Origin: DAIDKA01 sp049792815
Lineage (GTDB): Bacteria; Pseudomonadota; Gammaproteobacteria; Steroidobacterales; Steroidobacteraceae
Direction: 5' to 3'
NCBI GenBank assembly: GCA_049792815.1
Contig: JBARBG010000084.1
Coordinates: 1-18,453, forward strand
DNA: 18,453 nt
A program made the position numbers and the translations under genes. This document shows, one piece after another, positions 7,069 through 16,680 of this stretch (its first letter is position 1; each line of letters begins with the position of its first letter). The notes under the pieces are model-generated. The model searched no databases and was not told the origin of the DNA. It worked only from the letters and a program-made list of their open reading frames with translations.

Positions 7069-7413
7069 ATGCGCCTCCGCCGCGACGCGAGACCGGTACT
7101 GCACCCAGTTCGTTTCCCGGTCGCGTCCAAGTTCGTACAGGTACTTCCAGGTGTAAAGGCCCGTGTCGTGGCCGTCATCGAATACCAGCTTCACCGCATA
7201 CTGGCCCACAGGCTCGATCGCGCGGATGCCGACACCTGACTTGCCGGTGACGAGTACTTCCTGACCGGGCCCATGGCCCTGAACTTCCGCGGAAGGGGAG
7301 TGCACGCGCAGGTATTCGAACGGCAGCTCGAACACTGCGCCATCCTGGAAACTGACCTGCAGCAGCCTTGAGGTGGTGCGCAGCCGCAATTCGGTGGCGA
7401 CAGGTGAATTCAT
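7048..7413 (-). CDS. DUF971 (gamma-butyrobetaine hydroxylase-like N-terminal domain) protein
   Basis: The 121-residue protein is a stand-alone DUF971 domain. The recognisable parts are LRLRTTSRLLQVSFQDG at the start, FELPFEYLRVHSPSAEVQGH, and the C-terminal DDGHDTGLYTWKYLYELG, which corresponds to the common HDTGIYxWxYLxxLG signature. The domain occurs at the N-terminus of gamma-butyrobetaine hydroxylase and next to Fe-S proteins, but no function is settled for the single-domain form. Only one cysteine, the last residue, is present, so the cysteine-based zinc site known in the hydroxylase is not obvious. A DUF971 gene just upstream of ubiE is a common gammaproteobacterial arrangement. Its ATG is 12 bases after the EAL gene stop, suggesting cotranscription. 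The last codons overlap an opposite-strand terminator. Confidence 0.88.
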   Translation of the reverse strand: MNSPVATELRLRTTSRLLQVSFQDGAVFELPFEYLRVHSPSAEVQGHGPGQEVLVTGKSGVGIRAIEPVGQYAVKLVFDDGHDTGLYTWKYLYELGRDRETNWVQYRSRVAAEAHKKGPSC

Positions 7414-7425
7414 GTGGCTAGTGTC

Positions 7426-8892
7426 TCACGCCAGTGCCGGCACGCCCGTGGCCACAAATTCCAGAATTTCTGTAGGCGCCAGGGGTTTGCTGATGAACTC
7501 GCCCTGGGCCAGGTCGCAGCCCATGCTTTGCAGCAGCCTCACGGCCGGTGCGCTCTCCACGCCTTCGGCGACCACCGTGAGTCCCATGCTGTGTGCCAGC
7601 TCGATTGTCGATTTGACAATAGTGGCGTCGGCAGAGCGCTCATGGGCATGGGTGATGAAGGTGCGGTCGATCTTCAGTTGATCCAGCGGCAGCCGGCTCA
7701 ATTGCGCCAGCGAGGAGTGCCCGGTACCGAAATCATCGATGGCGAAGCGCACGCCGGCGAGTTTCAGCAGGTGCATGTGGCGCGCGGCGAGGGTTGGATC
7801 GCGCATCACCGCGCTCTCGGTGATTTCGAGCACCAGGCGCGCCGGTTGCACCGCCCATTCATGCAGGCAGGCCTGGACTTCCTCCACCAGCTGCGGGTCC
7901 ATGATATCCGGGGCGGAAAGATTCACCGCCACGCTGATATCCAGTCCCGCCGCATTCCACTGCGCCATATACATGATCGCCTGCTTGAGGGCCCAGCTGG
8001 TCAGATGACGCGCGCTGCCGGTGTGCTCGGCGATGGGCACGAATTCGGCGGGCGACAGATCACCGAGCTGCGGGTGCTTCCAGCGCATCAGCGCCTCGAG
8101 CTGGGTGATGGCTCCGGTCGTCAGGTTCAGCTCAGGCTGGAACACCAGGCGCAGGGCATCGGACTCGATGGCAGTGCGCAGCCCGGCGGCCAGCTGCAGC
8201 CGCCGCCGCTGCTCCTCGTCGCGCCCCACCCGATAGGGAGACACCAGGTTGCGGGCGCCCAGCGCGTCCTCGAGGGCGATCTGCGCCCGGCGCATCAGTT
8301 CACGCGAGGCCACACCGTGATCAGGATACTGGCTGAATCCGGCCTGCACCTGGACATCGAGACTCACGTCAGGCAGATGCAGGCCCGCATGAATCACCCC
8401 GACCAGCTGGCGCGCCAGCAGCGCCGCCCGATCGTTGGTGCAGGAGTGAAGAACGATCAGGAATTGGCTGGCCGTCAGGCGGGCGACCAGATCGGAGGGG
8501 TCGATGTTCTGGCGCAGGCGGCGCGCCACTTCGCGCAGCGCTTCATCCCCGACCGGATGTCCCAGGGCGGCATTGATCTCGCGAACGTTGCACACCTCCA
8601 CGATCACCAGCGCAAAGGGCTCGACACTGCGGGCGCTCAGCAGCGCGTCGATGTGGTCTTCCGCGAAGGCGCGGTTCGGCAATCCGGTGAGCGGGTCCTG
8701 GTAGGCCACGCCACGCAGGCGCGCCACGAGACGGCCGGTACGCACGCGCAGTTTCACCAACAGGCCCAGGGCAATGGCTGCGGCGACCGCGGCCAGGGTC
8801 ACGAATTCCAGGCGCGTCGCCGGCGTCGCGGTACCCGCGAGAATGGCCAGGGTGAGAGTCGCGGCAATGAGGCCTGCTATGGTGAAGTACAT
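7426..8892 (-). CDS. Membrane-anchored EAL phosphodiesterase with degenerate GGDEF domain
   Basis: From the ATG at 8892 the protein has 488 residues. Two hydrophobic helices (about 2-20 and 30-47) are followed by a GGDEF-like domain starting at YQDPLTGLPNRAF (64-76). Its active-site loop reads TASQF (140-144) instead of GGDEF, so it should not make c-di-GMP. The EAL domain looks complete: EAL 266-268, Asn324, the LEITES glutamates (356, 359), Asp386-Asp387 in IDDFGTG, Lys407, Glu443 in AEGVE, and QG at 463. It therefore probably hydrolyses c-di-GMP at the inner membrane, with the GGDEF relic perhaps binding GTP as a regulator. The frame could extend to a TTG at 8925, but the ATG has an AGG just upstream. 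It is divergent from the THX gene (60 bases apart) and precedes DUF971. Confidence 0.93.
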   Translation of the reverse strand: MYFTIAGLIAATLTLAILAGTATPATRLEFVTLAAVAAAIALGLLVKLRVRTGRLVARLRGVAYQDPLTGLPNRAFAEDHIDALLSARSVEPFALVIVEVCNVREINAALGHPVGDEALREVARRLRQNIDPSDLVARLTASQFLIVLHSCTNDRAALLARQLVGVIHAGLHLPDVSLDVQVQAGFSQYPDHGVASRELMRRAQIALEDALGARNLVSPYRVGRDEEQRRRLQLAAGLRTAIESDALRLVFQPELNLTTGAITQLEALMRWKHPQLGDLSPAEFVPIAEHTGSARHLTSWALKQAIMYMAQWNAAGLDISVAVNLSAPDIMDPQLVEEVQACLHEWAVQPARLVLEITESAVMRDPTLAARHMHLLKLAGVRFAIDDFGTGHSSLAQLSRLPLDQLKIDRTFITHAHERSADATIVKSTIELAHSMGLTVVAEGVESAPAVRLLQSMGCDLAQGEFISKPLAPTEILEFVATGVPALA

Positions 8893-8952
8893 ATGCCTGG
8901 GGGATGGTAGACTGCGCGGCTTCAATTTCAGTGTATTTCGAAAGGTGTGAGC

Positions 8953-9072
8953 ATGGGTAAGGGCGATCCACGATCCAAGCGTGGCAAGATCTACAAGGGT
9001 TCATTTGGCAAGACCCGTCCCAAGGATCCGTCAAAAAAGAAAAAAACCGCCAAACGCGCGGTCAAGAAGTAG
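8953..9072 (+). CDS. 30S ribosomal protein THX
   Basis: This 39-residue reading frame encodes MGKGDPRSKRGKIYKGSFGK, then TRPKDPSKKKKTAKRAVKK. The MGKGDxxxKRGKIxxGSxGKxRP pattern is that of bacterial THX, a small basic peptide that sits in the head of the 30S subunit, best known from Thermus. An AAAGGTG sequence (8941-8947) lies five bases before the ATG, a good ribosome-binding site. It is divergent from the EAL gene and runs into the convergent purN, overlapping its end by 11 bases. The lysine-rich tail is longer than in the minimal Thermus peptide. No clear terminator follows. Confidence 0.92.
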   Translation: MGKGDPRSKRGKIYKGSFGKTRPKDPSKKKKTAKRAVKK

Positions 9073-9682
9073 CCTCCGGCGCTGCCAGCGGTGGCGGTTT
9101 GAGGCTGCCTGAAGCCGCCGCTGCCAGCACCTCGATGACCAGTTCGCGCTCGGCCGCCTGCACCCGCGCCGCCAGCGAATCGGCCGAATCACCGCTCTCG
9201 ACGGGCACCCGGACCTGCGCAATCACCGCGCCCGTATCATAGTTTTCATCGACCCAATGCACGCTGGCCCCTGAGGTCCGGCGTCCTGCCGCGAGCACCG
9301 CCCGGTGCACGTTCAGGCCGAACATTCCCTGGCCCCCGAATTCCGGAAGCAGCGCCGGGTGGGTATTGATGATCCGGCCCGCAAAGCCGGCCAGGGTCTG
9401 AGGCCCCAGGCGCTTCATGTACCCGGCCAGCAGCACCCAGTCGCTGGAGTATTCGCGCAGTGTTTCGCTCAACGCCTGATCCAGCCTCTGGGGTCCGCCA
9501 GCGCTGGCCACCGACAGATGCCGTGCCGGCACCCCGGCGCCGCGCGCCCGTCGCAGGGCGCCGGCGGCTGCGTTATTGCTGATCACGACCCCGACGCGGG
9601 CCGCCAGCCGGCCGCTGGCGCAGGCATCCAGAACCGCCTGCAGGGTGGTGCCCTCGCCCGAAGCCATTACCGCAATATTCAT
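9062..9682 (-). CDS. purN: Phosphoribosylglycinamide formyltransferase PurN
   Basis: From the ATG at 9682 the protein is 206 residues, as expected for the folate-dependent GAR transformylase that adds a formyl group from 10-formyltetrahydrofolate in purine synthesis. It begins MNIAVMASGEGTTLQAVLDA, matching the SGxGxxLQ phosphate-binding loop. The catalytic set is present: Asn106 and His108 in IINTHPALLP, and Asp149 in the YDTGAVIAQ strand, the positions equivalent to E. coli Asn106, His108 and Asp144. The frame is open back to 9754, but those 24 residues lie before the conserved start and would overlap the divergent HNH gene. The usual neighbour purM is not in the window. Its stop overlaps the end of THX by 11 bases, tail to tail. 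Confidence 0.96.
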   Translation of the reverse strand: MNIAVMASGEGTTLQAVLDACASGRLAARVGVVISNNAAAGALRRARGAGVPARHLSVASAGGPQRLDQALSETLREYSSDWVLLAGYMKRLGPQTLAGFAGRIINTHPALLPEFGGQGMFGLNVHRAVLAAGRRTSGASVHWVDENYDTGAVIAQVRVPVESGDSADSLAARVQAAERELVIEVLAAAASGSLKPPPLAAPEATS

Positions 9683-9692
9683 CGGAAGTGCG

Positions 9693-9722
9693 TTGAATTC
9701 CTGCACAAAGCTGTCATATCTT
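9693..9722 (+). promoter_or_regulatory. Possible sigma-70-type promoter for the HNH gene
   Basis: TTGAAT (9693-9698) and TATCTT (9717-9722) are spaced by 18 bases, each matching four of six consensus positions. The predicted transcription start would be only a few bases before the ATG at 9732, so the message would be nearly leaderless, which fits the lack of a ribosome-binding site. This is motif reading only. Confidence 0.35.
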
Positions 9723-9731
9723 ACAGCACCT

Positions 9732-10403
9732 ATGCTGGGCATCGACTTGGACAAAGCCGATCACGGCTACCATTCCGACCTGCGCATCGCCCCGCATGGG
9801 ACTCGCGGGCTCTCCCAACTCGTCCTGCGAACCGACATCGCGGGCATGCCGCTGGAATGGATCGACTACCGGGAGGCCGCCCGGCTGTACCACCAGGAGC
9901 AGGTGGCCTACACCTGTGGCTCCACGCTCTATCCCCTGTATGGCGGGGTCAACGCCCGCACCGGGCGGCAAACGGTGCTGGATGTCAACTCCATCGTCGC
10001 GACCATCGGTCATACCGGCAATCCCGGGAACTGCCGCCACGACTATGTGCCGCCGCTGAACAACCAGACCCTCTTCAGGCGCGACGCCTACCTGTGCCTG
10101 TACTGCGCGCAGCGCTTCCCCGCCCGTGAGCTGTCCCGCGATCATGTGCGGCCGTTCAGCCAGGGTGGTCATGACACCTGGATGAATGTGGTAACGGCCT
10201 GCCGTCGCTGCAACAACCACAAGGCCTCACGCACGCCCGAACAGGCGAAGATGCAATTGATCGCGGTGCCGTTCACACCGACCTACGCAGAATATATTTT
10301 CCTCAAGGGCCGGCGCGTCCTCGCTGACCAAATGGAATATCTGATCGCGCATTTTCCGCGCAGCAGTCCGCTGCATGACCGCATCCAGCGCTGGCTGGCC
10401 TGA
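9732..10403 (+). CDS. HNH endonuclease-family protein
   Basis: The preferred ATG gives 223 residues. The C-terminal half is an HNH zinc-finger nuclease module: CLYC (122-125), the DH pair in SRDHVRPFSQGG (137-138), Asn152, CRRC (157-160) and NNHKASRTPEQA. The two CxxC pairs hold structural zinc and the D-H...N...H residues form the beta-beta-alpha metal active site. The N-terminal half (LEWIDYREAARLYHQEQVAY) matches the lead region of a family of chromosomal HNH proteins common in Proteobacteria whose role is unknown. It is not obviously a restriction enzyme and no methylase or phage gene is nearby. An in-frame ATG at 9576 is rejected because it lies inside purN. No Shine-Dalgarno sequence is seen; see the possible promoter just upstream. 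Confidence 0.85.
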   Translation: MLGIDLDKADHGYHSDLRIAPHGTRGLSQLVLRTDIAGMPLEWIDYREAARLYHQEQVAYTCGSTLYPLYGGVNARTGRQTVLDVNSIVATIGHTGNPGNCRHDYVPPLNNQTLFRRDAYLCLYCAQRFPARELSRDHVRPFSQGGHDTWMNVVTACRRCNNHKASRTPEQAKMQLIAVPFTPTYAEYIFLKGRRVLADQMEYLIAHFPRSSPLHDRIQRWLA

Positions 10404-10410
10404 TGCGCAC

Positions 10411-10719
10411 CTAGCGGTGCGCCATCTGCCACACCGACCAGCCAAGCGCAAAACCGATGATCAAAGTCGCCAGCGCCGCGATCACGATCAGGATTGCGCG
10501 GCGCGCGCTGCCGTCTGATTCTTTGGACTCGACCTGCGCCGCAATGGGCATCACCAGCACCGGCTGGCGTTGAGTTTGCGCCGCGCGCATCCTGGCGATT
10601 TCCGCCTGGCACTCCGCACAGCCGGCCAGGTGCGTCGCAAATTCCTGACGCTGCGCCGGGCTCATGATGCCTGCCAGCCAGGCCTCCGCGGCGTGGTTTT
10701 CCGAAGATGGATCTTCCAT
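10411..10719 (-). CDS. Small membrane protein with anti-sigma-type zinc finger (zf-HC2-like)
   Basis: From the ATG at 10719 the protein has 102 residues. The N-terminal half contains AEAWLAGIMSPAQRQEFATH followed by HLAGCAECQAEI, an HxxxCxxC motif (about residues 30-37) like the zinc finger that ECF anti-sigma factors use to hold their sigma partner. After a linker, residues 75-97 form one membrane helix, leaving a short basic tail (WQMAHR). This is the layout of a one-pass anti-sigma factor, but unusually short and with no sigma gene beside it. In-frame ATGs at 10737 and 10770 are possible starts; none has a clear ribosome-binding site. It is divergent from acs and ends 7 bases after the convergent HNH gene. 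The function is inferred from the motif alone. Confidence 0.75.
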   Translation of the reverse strand: MEDPSSENHAAEAWLAGIMSPAQRQEFATHLAGCAECQAEIARMRAAQTQRQPVLVMPIAAQVESKESDGSARRAILIVIAALATLIIGFALGWSVWQMAHR

Positions 10720-10765
10720 CGATGCTGTAGGTATCATCAGAGCGCGCAACGTGGCGCACCTGTAC

Positions 10766-10779
10766 GTCATTAGAATGAC
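10766..10779. promoter_or_regulatory. Perfect palindrome abutting the acs start codon
   Basis: GTCATT (10766-10771) and AATGAC (10774-10779) form an exact inverted repeat with a two-base AG spacer, ending at the base before the acs ATG (10780). It occupies the place where a Shine-Dalgarno sequence would sit, and none is seen. It could be a protein operator, an occluding RNA hairpin, or chance. Confidence 0.35.
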
Positions 10780-12791
<2,012 letters not shown>

Positions 12792-12795
<4 letters not shown>

Positions 12796-14873
12796 CCCTG
12801 CGGCGCGCCAAGCTCGCGCAGCAGCGCGCGCGCCCCGTATACCACCCGCAGCGCCTCAAGCAGTGCGGCGCTGTCGAGTGCCACGGCGCGATTGTCCAGC
12901 GGGCTGTACCAGTAGGTGCCGGAGATCGAGTGGATGTTGCCGTCGAACACCACCCCCACGATATTGGCCTGGGCATCCAGTACCGGGCTTCCGGAGTCGC
13001 CGCCGACGATGTCATTGCTGGTGCTCAGGTCGAGCGGCGTGTCGAGGTTGAGCTGCCCGCGTGCCTCCAGCCAGCGCTTCGGCAGCGCGAACGGCTCGTA
13101 GCCGTTGGCGCGCGCAAACAGGCCACGCAACTGCGTGAAGGGCGCAACCACCGCCTCACCCTCGCGCCAGCCCTGCACGCTGCCCGCGCTCAGGCGCAAG
13201 GTGAAATTGGCATCAGGGGATTGGGTGCTGCCGGATGTCGCAAAGCGCGCGCGGGCGATCTGTTCGGATGCCATCTGCACCGGAGCTTCGACTTCGTCCT
13301 CATAGCGTTTGCGCAGCGCGCGCGCCGCCGGATCGACGCTGCGGGCCAGTTCGATCATCGGATCGCGCGACGCGTTCACGGCGGCGGCGCCGCCATACCA
13401 CAATTGCATACGGATGACGCGATTGGCCAAGCGGGTCCGGCCGATGACCCTCGCGGCCAGAGTATCCGGAGAGTTCTGCGCGAACAGCTGGTGAACCAGC
13501 GGATTGTCCGGGCCCAAAAGCTCACGCATCCTCGTCAAAGAGAACGACAGCGTCAACTCTTCGAGATTGGGGTAGATCGGTATGTCGGCGTGCAGCATCT
13601 GCTCCATGCGCGGCAATGCGCCGTCAGTGTATTCGTGCAGCCGCTCGTCGTTGGGTTTGGGACGCTCCTCGGCCGCGCGCACCAGGGTACGGGCGTAATT
13701 GAATAGCTGTGAGTCGAAGCCCGCGGCCCCTTCTATATACGAATAGGGCAGGGACAACAGCCGCCGGCGGTCCTGCGCCCGGGCGATCTGCTCCCAGGGA
13801 TCCGGATCGTGGCCGCTGTTCGGCAGAAAGTTGAAGTGGGCGCGCGCGTCACTTTCTTCGCGGCGCAGGCGATTCAGCGGCTCCGCCTCGTGCAGCGCGT
13901 CGAGTTGCCGGCGCCTGATCTTCAGCAGGTTCTCCAACGACAGCAGCGCCATCTGCGCGATCTGCTTGTTGGCGGTGCGCACACGCCCGAACTCAATGAG
14001 CCGGCCACGCAGTTCGGCATCGCGCAGTATGCCGTTCGGCAGCTCGATGTCCCGCATTTCCAGAAGTTGCGCAACCGTCAGCTGGCGATAGGTGCTCCCG
14101 GGATCGCCGACCACGAACACCGCCTGGCCGGCCCTGGGCCCGCCGAAATCCAGATGCAGGAAGGCGGGCGTGTGCGCGGGCACGCCGCCTTCATAGGCGC
14201 GCAGCACGGCGACGTCCAGGTCCCAGCGCGGATACTGGAAGTTGTCCGGATCGCCGCCGAAGCCCGCGATCGCCAGTTCCGGCGCAAACACCAGCCGCAG
14301 GTCCGTGTAGCGCCGATAGCGGTAGATGTAGTACCGGGCGCCGGCGTAGAGGGCGACGCCTTCGCAGCGTATGTGCGCGCCCGCATCGGTGATCCGCGAC
14401 TGCTCAATACATGCCTGTTCGAGTCGGGTCAGGGCCTTACTGCGCGCGGCATTGGCGGCGCGCGCGTCAAGGTTGCGCGTGGCCGCGCCGACCGTCGCCG
14501 TCACATCCTCGGTGTCCAGCAACACGTCGGCGACCTGCGAACTGCACGGCAGCTCGCGATTTCGCGCGGCCGCGAGCATGCCTTCGCTGACCAGGTCGTT
14601 GCGGTTCGAGGCGTGTTCGGCCAGGCAGTCGCGCACACAATGCTGGTTGGTCAGCAACAGGCCGTCCGCCGAGACAAAACTGGCGCTGCAACTGGCCAGG
14701 CGCACGCTGGCATCGCGCACGCGTGCCAGCCACTCGGGCGTTAGCTCAACACCGTAGTGCTGGCGCACGGCGGGGGGCAGCAGTTGCAGCGGCCACATGC
14801 CCTCATCGGCGCGGCAGATGTCGCTGCAGATGGCGCACGCGAGCAGCAGGCAGGCCAGTCGGCGTTTGAACAT
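12792..14873 (-). CDS. Secreted S46-family dipeptidyl-peptidase (DPP7-like)
   Basis: The 693-residue protein opens with a signal peptide (MFKRRLACLLLACAICSDIC) and then the family start ADEGMWPLQLL. It has a trypsin-like triad: His78 in TNQHC, Asp220 in the RWDLDVAVLR segment, and Ser627 in GGDSGSPV. S46 enzymes remove dipeptides from free N-termini in the periplasm and are known from Bacteroidetes and from Xanthomonadales-type bacteria. The residue 18 after the serine, which sets specificity (Gly in DPP7, Arg in acidic-residue-specific DPP11), is Gly645 in VVFDGN, so hydrophobic rather than acidic P1 preference is predicted. The ATG at 14871-14873 shares its A with the stop of the VOC gene (TGATG); a GTG one codon upstream is also possible. 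Confidence 0.93.
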
Positions 14874-15586
14874 CACAGCGATCCCGTGAGCAGCAGCAGG
14901 AGGGTGCCTTCGGGAGCTTCGAGCAGCGCATTGCCCGCCGTGGCCAGCACGCGCGGCAGCGGCGCAAACTCCAGGTCGGACTGCCGCAGCTTCAGGATAC
15001 GCCCTGCCATGTCGTCTTCGCAGAACACCAGCGCCGGCGTGGGCAGCAGCCGCGGCGAATGCAGCGCCAGATTGATGCCATCGCTGGTGAGGCTCTGGTG
15101 CTCGTAGGGAGCTTCCTGCTGCGGCATGGCGACGAAGCCCAAGGGCTCCCAGAAGGCTGCCACCGGATCAAGGTCGCGCGCCGGCATGCTGTAGTGCGCA
15201 AAGTAGCCGCACGCCGAGTGCTCCCCCAGGGCCCGGTCGGCCGGGGAAAAGGTCCGCGCCGCGACCATGCGGACCTTCTGGCCGGCAGGGTCCGTGAACT
15301 GGATCTGGTTGAAGACCTCCGGATCGGTGTGGCGCAGCGCCAGTTGCACGTGGGCGGCACTGAGGGACTCGGCAAGCGAGGTGAGGTCCGGATGCACGAA
15401 GGTTATGGCGGAGCAATCGGCGGTCTCATGCAGTCCAAGCACCACGCGCCCATCGGTGACCACTCCATAGCGATGCGGCCAGGCATCCCCGGTGGGCGCC
15501 TGCCAGAAGCCGAGACGTTCGTAGAATTCGATCGAAGCGCTGATGTCGGAAGTGGCGAGGCTCAGTTCGTGAAATCTTCCGGGCAT
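14873..15586 (-). CDS. Two-domain VOC (glyoxalase/bleomycin-resistance fold) protein
   Basis: The 237-residue product has two related vicinal-oxygen-chelate halves. The first starts FHELSLATSDISASIEFYER (5-24) with the usual DxxxSxxFYxxLGF pattern; the second starts YFAHYSMPARDLDPVAAFWE (128-147). Each half should form the paired beta-alpha-beta-beta-beta units of a glyoxalase-like fold. Metal-binding histidine and glutamate positions are not clear enough to name a substrate, so dioxygenase, lyase and binding roles all remain possible. The ATG at 15586 is just before the conserved part; the longer open frame to 15841 overlaps hemH and is rejected. It lies 23 bases after hemH and overlaps the S46 gene by one base, within one apparent operon. 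Confidence 0.85.
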   Translation of the reverse strand: MPGRFHELSLATSDISASIEFYERLGFWQAPTGDAWPHRYGVVTDGRVVLGLHETADCSAITFVHPDLTSLAESLSAAHVQLALRHTDPEVFNQIQFTDPAGQKVRMVAARTFSPADRALGEHSACGYFAHYSMPARDLDPVAAFWEPLGFVAMPQQEAPYEHQSLTSDGINLALHSPRLLPTPALVFCEDDMAGRILKLRQSDLEFAPLPRVLATAGNALLEAPEGTLLLLLTGSL

Positions 15587-15609
15587 GCAGATCTGGGTGC
15601 CCGTGTGAT

Positions 15610-16680
15610 TCAGGCGGGAGTGCCGCGCGGCGCGCGGGCCGCGCCGACCCCATAGCCGGTATCCGCCCACCCCTGGGCATGCTGGCTGATCAGATCCGCC
15701 AGGAAGCGCACATGCCCGTCGCTGGAATTGAGCGCGGGCACATAGGAGAACTTGCGGCCACCGGACTTGAGGAAGCGCTGGCGGTTTTCCATGGCGATCT
15801 CCTCGAGGGTCTCCAGACAATCGATGGCGAAGCCCGGGCACACCACCGTGACATCATCCACGCCGCGGGCGGGCAGCCGCGTCATCTCCTCGAAGGTGTA
15901 GGGCTGCAGCCATCTGGACGGTCCGAGCCGTGACTGGAAGCTCACGCTCCATTCCCCCTCCTTGAGCAGCAGTTCGTCGGCCAGCAGGCGCGCGGTGCGG
16001 TGGCATTTGAGGAAATAGGGATCGCCCTTGTCGAAGTAGGCCTCGGGGATGCCATGAAAGGACATCAGCAGATGTCCGGTGCGGCCGTGCTGCTGCCAGT
16101 GCGCCTGTATCGAGTCGCGCAGCGCCGCCGTATAGCCCGGGTGATCGTGATAGTCGGCCACCATGCGCAGCTCCGGCAGCCAGCGCCAGCGGGTCAGCTC
16201 CCCGGCGACCTGGTCATAGACCGCGCCGGTCGCTGCGCCGCTGTACTGCGGGAACAGTGGCAGCACCAGGATGCGCTGGGCGCCGGCCTGCTGCAGTTTC
16301 AGCAGGCCGGCGGCAACACCGGGTGTCGAATACAGCATGCCGAGTTCCACTGAAAAAGGCGCCAGGGCGCGCTGCGCGAGGGCGCTGGCGAGCTGCGTGC
16401 GCAGCGCGCGCGACAGACTCAGCAGCGGCGCACCGTCAGGGGTCCAGACCTTGCGGTACTTGACCTGCGAACTGCGCGGACGGGTGCGCAGCAGGTAGCC
16501 ATGAAGTATCGGCAACCACAGCCAGCGCGGCAGCTCGATGACCCGCGGGTCGCTCAGAAACCGTGCGAGGTAGCGGCGGATGTCACGCAGCTCGAGGCTG
16601 TCGGGCGTTCCGGTGTTGACCAGCAGAATGCCGATGCGTTCGGCATCCTGGCGGAATTCCGGTGAGCTAATGTAGCTCAA
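15610..16680 (-). CDS. hemH: Ferrochelatase
   Basis: The protein has 356 residues from a TTG start at 16680. It begins with IGILLVNTGTPDS (16-28) and carries ferrochelatase signatures: LPLFPQYSGAATGAV (140-154), LLMSFHGIPEAYFDKGDPY (204-222) with the catalytic His209, FQSRLGPSRWLQPYTFEEM (248-266), and CLETLEEI with Glu290, equivalent to the second active-site acid. It inserts Fe2+ into protoporphyrin IX, the last step of haem synthesis, at the inner face of the membrane. No ATG or GTG is available in frame between the dienelactone hydrolase body and the conserved start; the TTG overlaps that gene's stop by 14 bases, which suggests coupled translation. The frame upstream of 16680 is a shadow of the neighbour. 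Confidence 0.95.
   Translation of the reverse strand: MSYISSPEFRQDAERIGILLVNTGTPDSLELRDIRRYLARFLSDPRVIELPRWLWLPILHGYLLRTRPRSSQVKYRKVWTPDGAPLLSLSRALRTQLASALAQRALAPFSVELGMLYSTPGVAAGLLKLQQAGAQRILVLPLFPQYSGAATGAVYDQVAGELTRWRWLPELRMVADYHDHPGYTAALRDSIQAHWQQHGRTGHLLMSFHGIPEAYFDKGDPYFLKCHRTARLLADELLLKEGEWSVSFQSRLGPSRWLQPYTFEEMTRLPARGVDDVTVVCPGFAIDCLETLEEIAMENRQRFLKSGGRKFSYVPALNSSDGHVRFLADLISQHAQGWADTGYGVGAARAPRGTPA

Noticed and set aside
6892..7239. Plus-strand open frame across the ubiE/DUF971 gap
   Set aside because: It has no ribosome-binding site, runs through a strong plus-strand terminator and is antisense to DUF971. The composition looks like translated structured RNA, not protein.
7414..8910. 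498-codon plus-strand open frame opposite the EAL gene
   Set aside because: It mirrors the EAL gene almost exactly, with low-complexity R/H/Q/G content and no recognisable motif; the minus-strand product has a complete catalytic site.
9683..9754. N-terminal extension of PurN
   Set aside because: PurN proteins begin just before the SGxGxxLQ loop; the extension overlaps the divergent HNH gene and its possible promoter.
13809..14744. 311-codon plus-strand open frame opposite the S46 gene
   Set aside because: It is a shadow of the peptidase gene, with no motif; the minus-strand frame has a signal peptide and full triad.
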